DNA of 64,000 nucleotides from Aselliscus stoliczkanus (GCA_033961575.1 CM066737.1:47158771-47222770), one strand, 5' to 3'; shown: positions 1-12,426, counted from the stretch's first letter. The notes: generated from the sequence alone by a model not told the origin. Program-made: numbers and translations.

Positions 1-227
1 TGCACACAAAGACGATGCTATGAAATACATCTTTATTGTACTAAGTCACAAACATGACTGGTGATAGGTTACGGTAGAGGGTTAAGATACGGAAGTGATG
101 AGTCACGATACTTAAGTTAACTGTTAGATATTTGAAAACTTGTGTGCAATGAATCTGTGAGATCAGTTGCACCCGTTGGAGGGTTAAGTATTCATGTTAG
201 CTATATATATATATATTTTCATAGATG
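1..227. other. Unique sequence, nothing recognised
   Basis: AT-rich sequence with a short (TA)n run near 205-220. I see no gene, repeat head or promoter. Confidence 0.4.
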
Positions 228-560
228 GCTTTTATTATATTGAGAATATTCCCTTCTATCCATTCGTAATGAGTTAAGTATATTCACCATGAAAGGGTGA
301 TAGATTTTTGTCAAATATTTTATCTTCACCTACTGAGATGTTTATATGCATTTTATTGATTGATTTTTGTATGTTAAACCAACCTTGCATTTCTGGGATA
401 AATTACAGTTGGTCATGCTGTACAATCCATTTGATACTTTGCTGGACTCAGTTTGCTAGTATTTTTGCATTTATATTCATTAGGAAAATTATTCTGCATG
501 TTTCTTTTCTTATGATGTGTTGGTTGGACTTTGGAATAAGGGTAATATTGTCCTCATAGA
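228..560 (-). mobile_element. Old L1 fragment (ORF2 reverse-transcriptase region)
   Basis: The plus strand reads as antisense ORF2. The stretch with 'aaccaaccttgcatttctgggataaa' character followed by a 'tttgctagtatttttgcat' block matches the layout at 39775-39920 in L1-k. It is diverged and has no usable frame. Boundaries are approximate. Confidence 0.65.
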
Positions 561-780
561 ATGAGTTGCTGTGATTCTACTTTGATTAATGTAAAATGCC
601 AAAGTAAAAAAAAAATAGAGGTGTGATTTGCACATTGTAATTTGGCAGTTTTCTGTACTAATGACACCCAAGTACCTAGTTTACAAACAAGCAATAATTT
701 TGTATGTGGCTGCCTCTGTGCCAAGTAAATGGCCTTCAATTGTGTTCATCACAGGGTCATTAATTTTCTCTTTCTTCTTT
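561..780. other. Unique sequence
   Basis: Short AT-rich interval between an L1 fragment and a SINE. No feature recognised. Confidence 0.35.
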
Positions 781-797
781 GACTCACTTTTTTCTTA

Positions 798-1275
798 AAG
801 ATTTTATTGGGGAATTGAGGGAGGGGAACAGCGATGAGGAGACTGGGAAGGGAAATAGACAAGTTGCTGTCTTTTGGTTCTTCATTCTAGTTGTGGAGGA
901 TGTCGCTTCACTGGTCCATGTTGGTATTATGATCATTGTGCTCTTCCAGGCTGAGACAGTAAGTCACTGGCCATGGGATCGCTGCTCACAGTGGCTCATG
1001 GTAGCTCATGGCAGCTTTCACCAGCTGCTGGCCACTCACGCTGGCTGCCAGCCACTCATGGTATCTCATGGTAGCCCACTGCAGCCCCATTGCAGCCTAT
1101 ACCAGTGCCAGCGACTCACAGCAGCCCAGCTCCAGTTCGAGCTGTTGCACACCATTTTAGCTGCAGAGGGTGCAGCGTCACTGGCCTATGTGGGATCCAA
1201 ACCAGAGGCCTTGCTGCTCAGTGCTCTTGCTCCCAAACCATCTCATAACCAACTGAGCCACTCGGCCAGCCCCTT
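798..1275 (-). mobile_element. Long tRNA-derived SINE (VES-like long form)
   Basis: On the minus strand it opens with GGGGCTGGCCGAGTGGC, a tRNA-like A-box, and runs through a GC-rich body of repeated 'GCTGCCATGAGTGGC'-like words. It ends in a tail related to CCCCAATAAAATCTTT, followed by A residues (T-rich on the plus strand at 781-800). Imperfect target-site duplications lie at about 781-797 and 1276-1292. The open frame across it is incidental. Confidence 0.75.
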
Positions 1276-1292
1276 GTCTCATTTTTTTCTTA

Positions 1293-1964
1293 TTGTTTCT
1301 CTATCCATTGCATTCTCCTCCTTTATTTACCCCTTTCTCCTGCACCATGTGTCTACCCAACTGCTCTAGCTCCCCCTCTCCTCAGTGCACTGAACACTGT
1401 TATTCTGTGAATCCTTATGGATAAAGGGATTGTTTAATCCTGCTTGAGTCAAGCCTTCCTAGTTCCTTTTTAAGAACATCTTTGCATTCTTCCAACTGTC
1501 TAAGTATCTCTCATCCTTCTGAGGCCCACATTTCCTGCCCATCTTTTTCAATTACATGCCCCCATATAAACACCTCTATGGTTAATGCTGAAAAGAATAG
1601 AGGACCCATGCCATCCTTAACACTTTTCTCATCAGTTGCCCAAACATACACAACTATGCCAACTGTATTAAGTATTCCCTTACAAAATAGAGGTGCCAGG
1701 AGTAGCAGCAAAACCTGCAGTAATTTATGATTTGTTGGGAATGCCAAGCTTGTGAATACCATGGTTTGGGAATGCCAATGCTAGATGCACCCTTTATGCT
1801 TAGAATTTTTTTTATACTGTGGATACTCTGGTAATATGGAAGCATCCTCAACAAACCTTATATATATTCCGGATGGATGAATGAAATAGGAGAAAAATAT
1901 ATGGAGTGTAAGTGTACAGATTTTTGTTCTTTTTTTATTTAGAGGAAGCATGGTATACTGAAAA
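1293..1964. other. Unique sequence
   Basis: Pyrimidine-rich to about 1380, then ordinary AT-rich sequence. Frames of about 80 codons occur on both strands around 1480-1760 but show no recognisable domain. No promoter or splice context stands out. Confidence 0.35.
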
Positions 1965-2185
1965 ATCATAGGCTTTGGAGTAAAAGATCTCAGTTGGTGT
2001 CTAGGCTATTCCGCCTATGTAGGAGGAGATGGGGTAAAGTTGCTTTGATGTTTGTGTCTTCATTTTCTTCTCTTTAAAATGGGGGATAATAATACCTGTA
2101 TCAGTGTTGTTATTACAATGCTATAATAAAATGTATATTAAAGTACTTAGCATAGTGTTTAACTTAAAGTAGATAGTGCCCTTCT
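1965..2185 (+). repeat. MIR SINE
   Basis: Contains the MIR core order: 'ctttggagtaaaa', then 'cttctctttaaaatgggggataataatacct', then a 'taaagtacttagcatagtg' tail. Diverged, as expected of an ancient mammalian SINE. Confidence 0.7.
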
Positions 2186-2624
2186 TTAAAAGATAGCGTA
2201 AGATGCACTGAAGGGTAGATAATCAATTGATGGCATTTACTTTGATTTTGTTGTAGGTCTAAACTTTATTATGTGTTCTAAATATATTTTGGGAAGGTAG
2301 ATTCACAGAGCCAAGAAAGACATGGACCTTACCCAAGGAAAAAAATCTTACCATGATTTCCTTGAGAGAGATGAAGTGGGTAGGGAGGACCGGACAGTCA
2401 GGCAGTTTCAGTCTGCCAAAATTATTCTGAATGTGAGTAAAATAGATTTCTTACTCTGAGACTCTGAATGACTTCCTATAGCCTCCAGTATAAAGGGGTA
2501 ACATTAATGTCTTCAACTCCTCTTTTCCTATGTTTCCATTCAAGTTATCCCAAACCATCCACAGTTGTAATTTTTAGTCTTAACTTGAATTATCAAAGAT
2601 ATAACTTGTATTAAGGGATCTATC
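2186..2624. other. Unique sequence
   Basis: Nothing recognised. No long frame and no tRNA-like head. Confidence 0.35.
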
Positions 2625-3165
2625 TCAGTGTTTGTGTTGAGCTAAAATTAGCCAGAAATTCTTTAATACTCTTCCCATAGAGAGGTTGGGCCTATTTCTA
2701 AGACTTACCTCCCAAATCTGGACTAACCTATAACTGCTTAAACCAATAGAGTATGGCAGAAGAGACATCAAGCTTGTTCTAGGCCTGACTTCTAAAAAAC
2801 TTATAGTTTCTATGTTGGTTTCTTGGAAATCTGAGCCATCATGTAAGAAAATCTGACTAATCTGCTGGAGAGACCACATGTACAGTCCCAGAGATACTTG
2901 GAGATGGAGACAGGACCAGCTGAGTCCAAACGTCCAGCCATTTCTGCCAAAGCACCAGACATGTGATTGAAACAGTCTTGTACCCTCCATGGTAGCCATT
3001 TAAATACCACTGAATGACCCTAGTTGATGCCATTACAGTAGAAGAATTACTCAGTTGAGCCCAGACCAAATTGGAATGACAGATTCATGAGATATTAAAT
3101 GATTGTTGTTTTAAGCTATGATGTTTTGGAGGTAGTTTTTAATACAACAACGGATAGCCAGAAAA
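2625..3165 (+). repeat. MLT1-like LTR (ERVL-MaLR)
   Basis: The order of words matches my memory of MLT1 LTRs: 'aaccaatagagtatggcagaag', 'tgctggagagaccacatg', 'gccaaagcaccagacatgtg', 'ttgagcccagaccaaatt', and the end block 'gttgttgttttaagctatgatgtttt' followed by 'caacggatagcc'. It is an old solo LTR-sized piece with no internal sequence beside it. The 124-codon minus-strand frame here is a shadow. Confidence 0.7.
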
Positions 3166-3367
3166 ATCCAAAATCATATGCATGTAAATTTAAGATTATT
3201 ATTTTAAATCAAAAGCAATTTATGTATGACACAAAATAAAACAGTACATAGAACTTTAAAATGCATATTCATTCTTCTTCCTGACCACAATCCCATTCCC
3301 CAAATGGACCACTAAATGCCTTTGTATCTCTCCAGAATTGTTAATAAATATAAAAATGTGTTTCTAT
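3166..3367. other. Unique sequence
   Basis: AT-rich, nothing recognised. Confidence 0.3.
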
Positions 3368-3387
3368 GCATATATTTCTTTTATTTT

Positions 3388-3824
3388 ATTTATTTATTTT
3401 TTAAATATTTCATTGGGGAATTGGGGGAGGGGAACAGCATTGGGGATTCAGGGAAAGGGAAAAGACAAGTTGCTGTCCTTTTTTTCTTCAGTCTAGTTGT
3501 GGAGGACATTGTTTCACTGGCCCATGTTGGTATTATCATTGCACTCTTCCAGAGTGAGGCAGTCACCCACTAGCTATTAGACAGCCACTCACGGTGGCCC
3601 ATGGCAGCTCATAAAAGCCCACACTAGCTGCCATCCAGCCCCACTGCAGCCTATGCCATCTCCGGCAACTCAAAGTAGTCCAGCTCCAGGTCAAGCCATT
3701 GTTCACCATCTTAGATGTAGAGGGCCCAGTTTTACTGGCCCTCTATGTGGGATCTAAGCCAGGGCCCTGGTGCTGAGAGCTGGCGTCTCAATCCAACTCT
3801 TAACCAACACACCACTTGGCTGGC
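3388..3824 (-). mobile_element. Long tRNA-derived SINE (VES-like long form)
   Basis: The minus strand begins GGGCCAGCCAAGTGG and ends with the CCCCAATG...tail seen at 9710-9762. It is shorter in the central body than the copy at 798-1275. Similar flanking words at about 3368-3387 and 3825-3842 suggest a target-site duplication. Confidence 0.75.
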
Positions 3825-3842
3825 CCATATCTCTATTTTTTT

Positions 3843-4136
3843 AAACAAGATCATATTATGTATCTATCTAGCTATGTAGTTCTTCACTTTGCATTTTTTC
3901 ACTTACCAATATTTCTTGGAGAGTTATCAATGTTTATACATCTCTCTCCCACATTTTAGTCATGCCATGGATTTTTTTATTATAAGGATAGCATAAACTC
4001 CATGAGGACAGGAATTTTTGTCTGTGAGATTAACTTCCCTAAGGTCATTAAGCTGGAAGAGCTAGAATTCGAATTCTAGAAGTCTAGTTTAGGTAGTACT
4101 ATCTAATTGAAGTTCTTGCAATGAAGTTCCTGTGTT
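3843..4136. other. Mostly unique, with a partial antisense MIR
   Basis: About 4010-4085 resembles the reverse of a MIR core ('ttccctaaggtcattaagctg' then 'gctagaattcgaattc'). The remainder is not recognised. Confidence 0.4.
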
Positions 4137-4340
4137 CTACTGTCCAATGTATTAGCCATTAGCCACATGTTGTTGTTGACCAATTGAAATGTTAGATTTT
4201 TTGGACTTAATTTTAATTTAATATTAACTTATTTTATTTAATAAATATTTAATTTTATGAATTTAATTTAATATATTGTATTAGTTTAAATGCAATAGCC
4301 ACAATGTGACTAGTGATTACCATATTAGACAGCACGGCTT
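4137..4340. mobile_element. Non-autonomous DNA transposon remnant with long inverted ends
   Basis: The left end (CTGTCCAATGTATTAGCCATT...) and right end (...AGTGATTACCATATTAGACAG) are imperfect inverted repeats of about 30 bp. They flank an AT-rich core of TTTAATTTAA-type words. This is a MER-type mammalian MITE layout. I recognise the consensus style but cannot name the family with certainty. Confidence 0.6.
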
Positions 4341-5109
4341 GAGAGTCTGTGCTCTTAGCTCTTATATGCCTCTATAAAAAAAAAGAGCCTTTTAAGGAGA
4401 CTCAGAAAGAGTAGCCAGAGAGACATGTAATGAAAATCAAGAATGTGAAGTAACAAAAGCCAAGAGAAAGAGAGTGTAGTCAATTTTATTTAATGCTATT
4501 GCAAATTTCTGGGTGAGGATAGAAAAGTAACCAGAGTCAGCCAGACTAAAGTGACCTAGAGAAGCAGTTTTGGAGTTATAGACATTGGAGGTATTGTGAA
4601 ACCAGGAAAATGTAAGTGGCATGTGTAGACAATTCTGCATTTTGATACGAAGGAGAGTAGAAAAACTGAGCAATATTTGGAGGAGAACGTGGGATGAAGA
4701 GAAGATTTTTCTAAGATGGCCAAATACTTGAATTATGATGGTAATGATTTTATAGTAGATATTTATTCAGAAAAACAAGGTCCTTGAGAAAGTGAAGGGC
4801 AATGAAAAGAATCCTTGAACCGAGATTTCAATTGATTTCCACTGATTTCCTAACAAGTGTGTTTCAGCTTTGTTGTAGTTTTCAAAATCCTCTTAGATCC
4901 ACACAACTGCTAAGGAATTTAGTGGACACCCAAATCAACCCCACTGAGAATTGAAAGCTAAATACTTCTAAGGAGACATAGCTGTTTGCAAGTAAGCTTA
5001 TAAAACCACTGTGTTATCAATAGCACTTAATTCTAAGGTAAGGTCTGTACTGTTTATCAGTACAGCACATTTGCAACATGTCCTCATGAATATAATGTAA
5101 TTTCATCTT
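4341..5109. other. Unique sequence
   Basis: No repeat head or gene recognised. A 78-codon minus-strand frame at 4437-4673 has no visible domain. Confidence 0.35.
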
Positions 5110-5240
5110 TAAAAGTGCATGCATAGCCGATGGTAATATACCCATGTTATAATGAGGAAACCCTGAGATATGAAGTGGTAAAGTGATTTGCATAAGGTCA
5201 TACTGCAAATTAAATATAGAACTGTGAATGGAGTCTATCT
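5110..5240 (-). repeat. MIR SINE, antisense
   Basis: Shows the reverse MIR core: 'ataatgaggaaaccctgag', then 'aaagtgatttgcataaggtcata'. Diverged copy. Confidence 0.6.
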
Positions 5241-6059
5241 CCTAATTCACTGTCTTGTGGGTGCCACAATGACTTTTTTCCTTTCTATTGGTGAGGGTAT
5301 TGCTAAAGTCATTTCATAATTTTTCCTTAAGATATATTTTAGCTCTATTGTTCTCCAAAACAAATGTCTAAAACATCATGTATTACATTCTGTACCCAGT
5401 ATTGCATCCTGTCTTCTCCACCCCCACCCTCAGCCTCAGTCTTCTGTTGATCTTTTCACATAATCAGAGAGGAAATAAATAAGGCAGTGGCTGGACCTGA
5501 TGGGATTCTGGAAGAGATCCTCAGTAGAATAGATATGTGTGGGAAATTTGACTTGCACCAATAAAGGCACCTATATAGTTTTGCTGAACTTGATTATGGA
5601 AGAAAGATATAAAAAAAAGTGTTTTGTTGCACATGTTCTAAGGTTATATACAATCTACCTAGGGATTCTCTCTGGTCTTCTGGGGTATCTACTCCTTATC
5701 TCAGCTTCTCTTCTTGAGATAAAGAGATTGTGTGTGTTTTTGTGGGGGGGGGGGAAGTAGAATAAAAGATCAGAAGAGGGTTGGGGAATACACAGCTCTC
5801 AAGGCAAAAACTTACAGTTGCAAAAATAATCCTGAACCCCTTGTCCTCCCAAAGTCTGACCTTCTTCCTTTCACCACCTCTCCAGTTTCTAGGATCTCCT
5901 CTAATGTCTCCCAGTCCATTTTCAAGGTCACCTGCTGTCCCAGTCCCCCAGTGCCTGCTGTACACACCCCTGGAAGATTACTTACCTAATTTGCACCCAC
6001 TGAAGTCATCAGTTGAGCAGTCTAGGGAATTTTCTCTCTCTCTTCTTTTTCTTCATTTA
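5241..6059. other. Unique sequence with a G-run
   Basis: A (TG)n stretch followed by a run of ten or more G lies at about 5727-5754. Overlapping frames of 70-150 codons in 5540-6227 run into the L1 at their ends and show no domain. I treat the interval as non-coding. Confidence 0.35.
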
Positions 6060-6366
6060 CAAAAGAAATTAAATTGTATGAAAACCCAAAAGACCCCAAT
6101 AGCCAAAAAAATTTTGAGAAAGAAGAAAAACGTAGAGGGCAGCACACTCCCTGATTTCAAATTATTACAAAGCTGTATTATGCAAAAGGAGTGTGATATT
6201 GACAAAAAAACAACAACAGATATATAGAGCAATGAAACAGAAGAGAGCTTAAAAATAAAGCCATGCAAATATGGTCAATTACTTTATGACAAAGGTTCCA
6301 AGAATATACAATAGGAAAAGGAGAGTCTCCTCAACAAATGGTGTTGGGGAAAATGGACAACCATAC

Positions 6367-6368
<2 letters not shown>

Positions 6369-6402
<34 letters not shown>
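6369..6402. repeat. Poly(A) homopolymer tract
   Basis: Uninterrupted run of about 34 A inside L1-b ORF2 sequence ('gacaaccatacgc', then A-run, then 'gtaactggattgc'). It is not at an element end, so it is probably local expansion of an A-rich codon stretch. Confidence 0.85.
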
Positions 6403-6406
<4 letters not shown>

Positions 6407-7699
6407 CTGGATTGCTATCTTACATATACAAAAACTAACTAAAAATGGGTTAAGAACAAACAAGAAACCTGAAACCATAAAACTCATAGAAGAAGGATGT
6501 CATAGAAATGGCAACATGAGGCAAGCCTCTTGAAATCTCCCCTGGAATTTACAACAAATTGAACAATTATAATTCCACAAAGGACTCCCTGCTCAGAAGT
6601 CAGGCAAGACTAACAGATGCTCAACTGAAATCATCTAAAAGTGGCCAAATTGGGCCAGTGGGGGAGGAGGGAAGCAGGAAGCGATGAGACGTGGGCCGTG
6701 CAGGCACAGGATGCAGACCAGAGCTCGAAGCTCCGAGCTCCCTGCATTCTGGAGCTACCTCAGTCACAAGAGAGGGAAAACTTCAGACTCCTGCACTCCC
6801 TTTATGGCTCACAGTCTTGCCTGAGGGATCAGCATATAAAATGACAGAACCCAATGCTCACAGCAGAGTCCTTGGGCCAAAGACTGAAAGAAGGGTGAAA
6901 ATGGTGGTCTAAGCTCTCACTGCCAAGCAGAGGACTGAAGGCATAGGCACAGAGTCTAGCTAACCCTTCCCTACCCTCCCACAGCTCACCTCACACTAAC
7001 CTTCCCAGTGCTAGAAGTGGAACAGTAGCAGTATCAAATCAAAAGAACAGAATAATTACAGTTCTGAAAAGTGTGATGCACAACCATGGACTGACAGCTT
7101 AACTAGTTCTGATAAAGGGGAGGGAGCCCTGGATGCAGGAAAAGCTGTGCTGGTGGTCACCACCATTGCTCAGAACCACTACTCACAATCAACTCCACCC
7201 CTGCACCACCTATCTGGGCAGACCCCAACAAGGGTAAACAGAGCTGCTGAACACTCAGGCTCTGAACCAGGTGCAGAAAGAGCTTCACAACTTCACAAGA
7301 TCTCCACATCCCCCAACAGAGGCAATGCCCTGAAACCCAAGCAACCTGCTCACAGAGAAGATGGCCACCTTCCAGGGAACCCCCTCACTGTGTGAGAAGT
7401 TGGAACAGTGCAGAAAAAAATATAACACTACAGCATGAGAGAGAATAAAAGGCTACCATTCAGAGGGAAAATAAAGTATTCTACCAACACCTACTGGAAT
7501 GCAAAAGAAAGACCTATCCCTACCAACATGTTGCAGAACCCACTCCTATAGATGCCAAGGAAGATATATAATAATTCATTAATTGCTAAGAATAACCAGG
7601 GTAACAAGGCAGCTCAGAAAGAAATTGAACAGTCTCCAGGATATGAACTTAAAGATATGGAAATATGTGACTTAAATGACAGAGAATTCAAGACTGCAG

Positions 7700-8665
7700 T
7701 TCTGAAAAAACTCAGCTAGATGAAGGAAACACAGACAGACAATTTAACACAATCGAAGAACAAAGTGAACATTTTACCAAAGAGATTGAAATATTAAAAA
7801 GAGCCAAATAGAACTTCTGAAGATCAAAAATTCAATAAAAGAAATGAAGAATGAAATAGCCAGCTTGGGTAGTAGAGCTGATCAGATGGAGGAAAGAATC
7901 AGTGACATTGAAGATAGAAATCTGGAAAAGACACAGATGGAAGAAGAAAGAACTGAGAAATAAAAGAAATGAAAGAACTCTTGGGCCGGCCGAGTGGTGT
8001 GGTGGTTAAGCATTGGCTTGGGAAGCCAGCGGCCCTGGTTCAGTCCCACATGTGAGGGCCAGTGACACTGCCTTCAAAAAAAAAATGAAATGAAAGAACT
8101 CTACAAGAACTTTCTGACTCCATCAGAAAGAGCAATATAAGAATAATAGGCATACCAAAAGGAGAAGAAAGGAAGAAGGGAACAGAGAGAATATTCAAAC
8201 AAATAGTCAACGAGAACTTCTCAAACTTGTGGAAAGAACTGTATCCTCAAATCTAAGAAGCAAATAAAACACTTAAATACCTCAATCCCAATGGGCCTTC
8301 TCGAAGGCACATTATACTGAAAGAGTCAAAAATTAATGACAAAGAAAGAATCCTCAAGGCAGCCAGGGAAAAGAAGACAGTAACCTATGAAGGGAAACGC
8401 ATTAGATTATCATCAGGTTTTTCAGCAGAAGATCCACAAGACAGTAGGGAGTGGACTCAAATATTCAAACTGTTGAAAGATGGAAATTAAGCACCAAGAA
8501 TAATATATCCAGCAAAGATATCCTTTAGAAACGAAGGAGAAATGAAGACCTCCCCAGACATACGGAAGCTGAGAGAATTTTCTAACACATGTCATGCACT
8601 ACAACAAATAATGAAGGAGGCTATTCAACCTGAAACATACAAGCAAAAGAATACAAAACCATAAC
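7700..8665 (+). pseudogene. L1-c ORF1 remnant
   Basis: Broken reading of L1 ORF1p, the RNA-binding chaperone of the L1 particle. The central segment encodes a coiled-coil-like run. The C-terminal half is recognisable from words such as 'gggaacagagagaatattcaaac', 'aaggcagccagggaaaag' and 'ccaagaataatatatccagcaaag' (the YPAK-like motif region). The short VES SINE at 7982-8086 splits it, and stops occur in every frame. Confidence 0.7.
7982..8086 (+). mobile_element. Short VES-type SINE
   Basis: tRNA-derived head GGGCCGGCCGAGTGG with B-box-like GGTTCAGTCC, ending CACTGCCTTC plus A tail. A 16-bp exact duplication GAAATGAAAGAACTCT lies at 7966-7981 and 8087-8102. Confidence 0.9.
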
Positions 8666-9307
8666 TACTATTACAAAGAGAAAGGCAGAAGCAGGAAATG
8701 GCAACCCCTACTCCAAAAAAGACAGTATAGACTTAAAAATAACATACAGGGTAAAAAAGAAAAAAAAACACTTAAGAAAAGTGGAAAAATATATCTTGCT
8801 ACTGCAGTACAGAAATCAACTCACAGAATAAAAAGGGATACTTCACAACAACAAAAACATAAGAGGAGAGAGAGTAAAGATCTCAACCAGCACATGGGAA
8901 TGGAGAAAGTAGCAGGATGTAGAAAATGGAATACTCTAAATGTGAAACTTTCTCTTACATATACTTAATGGTAAATACTCAAAAAACAAAAATCCAGGAC
9001 TGAAATACACAACATAATAAAACAACAAACAGAGGGAAAAATCATAGAATACAACCACACTGACATAATGCAGAAAAACAAAAAGGCAAAGAAAAAATAG
9101 GGAGACAGTCCCACCAGAAACCATAGAATGATAGGAAATCCTCATACCATATGCTGCCCTGAAAAGACACATCTCAGTTACAAGGACAAATATAGACCTA
9201 AAGTGAAAGGGTGGATTGACACCTGAAGCAAATAGTATTCAGAGAATAGTAGGTATAGCCATACTGATATAAGATGAAAAACTTCAGGATAAAAAAGGTA
9301 GCAAGAG

Positions 9308-9762
9308 GGCTGGCCGAGTGGCACATTGGTTAAGAGCTGGCTTGGGACGCCAGCGGCCCCGGTTCGGATCCCACATAAGAGTCAGCGACAGTGCCCTCTA
9401 CAGCTAAGATGGTGAACAACAGCTCCACCTGGAGCTGGGCTGCTGTGAGCCCCTGGGTTGACATAGCTGCAGCCCCTGCTGCACTGGGCTGCCATAGGCT
9501 ACAGTGAGTGGCCGGCAGTCAGCGTGAGCAGCTGGCCGCCAGTGTGAGCTGCCAAGAGCCACTGTGAGTGGCCATCCAGAGGCCAGTGACTGATCTGCCT
9601 CACCTGAGAAGAGCACAATGATGATGCCAACATGGGCCAGTGAAGCAATGTCCTCTAGAACTAGACTGAAGAAAATAAGGACAGCAACTTGTCTGTTCCC
9701 CTTCCCTGATTCCCCAATGCTATTTTCCTCCCCTTATTCCCCAATAAAATCTTTTTAAAAAA
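9308..9762 (+). mobile_element. Long tRNA-derived SINE (VES-like long form)
   Basis: Begins GGCTGGCCGAGTGGCAC, passes CAGCGACAGTGCCCTC, where the short VES copies stop, and continues with TACAGCTAAGATGGTG into a GC-rich body. It ends CCCCAATAAAATCTTT plus A. Duplications GTAGCAAGAG (9298-9307) and GTACCAAGAG (9763-9772) flank it. Confidence 0.85.
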
Positions 9763-10323
9763 GTACCAAGAGACAAAGGTGGATATTTCATAATGATAAA
9801 GGGGACTATACAACAAGAAGACATAACAGTCATCAATATTTATGCCCCCAATTAGGGAGCACTGAAATATACAAAGCAACCACCAGCAGAACTAAAGGGA
9901 GAGATTGACCAAAAGATAATTATAGTAGTAGACCTACGTACATCATTCACAGCTATGGATAGATCATGCATTAGAAAATAAACAAAGAAATATCAGCCCT
10001 AAATGAAACATTAAATGAAACGGACATAATTGACATTTATAGAGCATTTCATCCTAGAAAATCAGACTACACATTATTTTCTAGTGTACATGGAACATTC
10101 TCAAGGATGGACCATATATTAGGACATAAAACTAACCTTGGCAAATTTGAGAAGATTGAAATCATACCAAGCATATTCTCTGATCACAAGGCTTTGAAAT
10201 TGGATATCAACTGCAAAAAAGAAAGGAAGAAAAACCACACACATGTGGAGAGTAAACAACATACTATTAAAGAATGACTGGGTCAAAGAAGAAATAAGAG
10301 GAAAGAAAAAATACATAGAAACA

Positions 10324-10457
10324 GGGCCAGCCGAGTGGCTCAGTTGGTTAAGAGCTCACTCAACGGTGCGAGCTGAGCTCTGAGCAAAGGCGGTTTCATG
10401 CCAGCCCGAGCTGAGTTGCCGTTGAGCTGTCAACAGGTGGCAGGATGTCTCAGCTAA
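10324..10457 (+). mobile_element. Rhin-1-type SINE
   Basis: Head GGGCCAGCCGAGTGGCTCAG, then the GAGCTGAGCTCTGAGC body and the end GGCAGGATGTCTCAGCT before A-rich tail. An exact 22-bp duplication lies at 10302-10323 and 10458-10479, inside L1-c ORF2. Confidence 0.9.
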
Positions 10458-11347
10458 AAAGAAAAAATACATAGAAACAAATGAGAATGAAAATAGATCC
10501 TACCAAAATTTTTGGGATGCAGTGAAAGCAGTTTTAAGTGGGAAATTTGTATCATTACAGGCCTATGTCAAGAAAGAAGAAAAACCTCAGATAAATAACC
10601 TAACGTTACACCTAAAGAAGTAGAAAAAGAAGAACAAATGAAACCCAAAGTAGGCAGAAGGATGGAAATAATAAAAATCAGAGCAAACTAAATGAAAGAA
10701 AGTAGATTAAGACAACAGAAAAAAATAATTCAACAACGAGCTGGTTCTCTGAAAAGATTAATAAAATTGATGAACCCTTGGCTAGATTCACTAAGATAAA
10801 AAGAAAAAAAGACATAAATTAAAAAAATCAGAAATGATAGGGGGGAAGTTACCACAAATGCCTCAGAAATACAAAGGATCATCCATGAATCCTATGAAGT
10901 GTTATATGCCACCAAATTCAATAACCTAGAAGAAATGGACATGTTTTTAGAAATATATAGCCTTCCTAGGCTGAATCATGAAGAATTGGAAAATTTAAAT
11001 AGACTGATCAACAGTAAGGAAATTGTATCTATCATCTGAAACCTTCAAATAAGAAAAGTCAAGGACCAGATGGCATCACTAGAGAATTCTACCAAATGTT
11101 CCAAGAGGATCTAATACCTCTCCTACTCAAATTCTTCCAAAAAGTTGAAGAAGAGACAATATTCCCTAACTCATTTGATGAGGTCAACATTACCCTGATA
11201 CCAAAACCCGGTAAGGATAACACACACAAAAAGAGAAACACACACCAATATCTATAATAATTACACGTGCAAAAATCCTAAACAAATTTCTAGCAAATCA
11301 AATGCAACAATGCATTAAAATCTTGTACATTAAAACCAAGTAGTGCA

Positions 11348-11468
11348 GGGCCGGCCGAGTGGCACGGTGGTTAAGCGCTGGCTTGGAAAGCCAGTGGCCC
11401 CCGTTCGTTCCCACATATGAGGGCCAGTGACACTGCTCTCAAAAAAAACAAAACAAAACAAAACAAAA
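11348..11468 (+). mobile_element. Short VES-type SINE
   Basis: GGGCCGGCCGAGTGGCAC head and an (AAAAC)n-like tail. The duplication AACCAAGTAGTGCA occurs at 11334-11347 and 11469-11482. It landed at the left junction of a pre-existing L1 3' fragment. Confidence 0.9.
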
Positions 11469-11479
11469 AACCAAGTAGT

Positions 11480-12426
11480 GCACTGTTGGTGGGACTGCAA
11501 ATTGGTGCAGCCATTATGGAAATCAGTACGGAGCTATCTCAAAACACTGGAAATGGAACTGCCGTATGAACCAGCAATTCCACTCTTGGGTATCTACCCA
11601 GAGGAATCCAAGACGCTAATTCGAAAAAATATATGCACCCCTATGTTTATTGCAGCGCTATTTACAATAGCCAAGGCTTGGAAACAACCGAAATGCCCAT
11701 CAGTAGATGACTGGATTAAAAAACTGTGGTACATTTATACAATGGAGTATTACTCCTCGATAAAGAAGAATGAAATTGTACCATTTGCAACGATATGGAT
11801 GGACCTAGAGACTATTATGTTGAGTGAAATAAGTCAGTCGGAGAAAGACAAGTACCATATGATCTCACTTATATGTGGAATTTGAAAAACTGAATGAATG
11901 AGCAAAAGAAACAGAAACAGTCTCATAGATATAGAGGAAAAACAGGATTGCTAGTTGGGAGGGGGGTGGGGATGAGGGAGAAGGGGAAAGGATTAGACAG
12001 CATAAATAGGTAACTACAGTATTGTCACAGGGATGTGAAAGACAGTTCAGGGGATATAATGTTAAAATTTTGTGGGGTGTCAGATGCTCACATGTTTTTT
12101 TAGCGAAACCACTTCATGGATGGAGTAAAGGCTTGATCACTGCACTGTGTACCTGAAATTGATGTTGTATAATATTGCATGCCAACTGTAATTGAATATA
12201 TAGATAGTCATGGGATGTGGATTATACAGTGGAAGGGAGTCAAAGGAATTGTAATAGATAGTATGATATGGGGGAAAGGAAGGGGGGAGAATTGGGGGAG
12301 GAGGGTTGTTACTTTGAGGGGAAAAAGGTATAACTATTGCACTTTGTTGTACACCTGAAGCTAATTAAAAATATATAAATAAATAAATTTAAAAAATAAA
12401 ATAAAAATAAAAAATAAAAAATAAAG
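11480..12426 (+). mobile_element. L1-d: 5'-truncated L1 copy inside L1-c
   Basis: Begins at 'gcactgttggtgggactgc' in ORF2 and ends with an AATAAAATAAAAATAAA-type tail. The target word AAAACCAAGTAG before it (11332-11343) recurs as AAAACAAGTAG after it (12427-12437), where L1-c ORF2 resumes with 'gattcatcccaggggcaca'. It belongs to the young family whose 3'UTR ends in TTGTACACCTGAAGCTAATTAAAAA. Confidence 0.85.
11490..11885 (+). pseudogene. ORF2 C-terminal fragment of L1-d
   Basis: Open for about 130 codons over the ORF2 C-terminal domain ([23 protein letters not shown] text, then DWIKKLWYIYTMEYYSSI, ending LICGI and a stop). Length and end match the end of L1 ORF2. The open frame continues artificially upstream into the SINE. 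It has no start or catalytic domain of its own. Confidence 0.75.

Noticed and set aside
779..1369. 196-codon frame as a host gene
   Set aside because: Lies on the antisense of a long SINE with target-site duplications.
5781..6227. 148-codon frame
   Set aside because: Runs from unique sequence into old L1 ORF2 text with no continuity of composition or domain.
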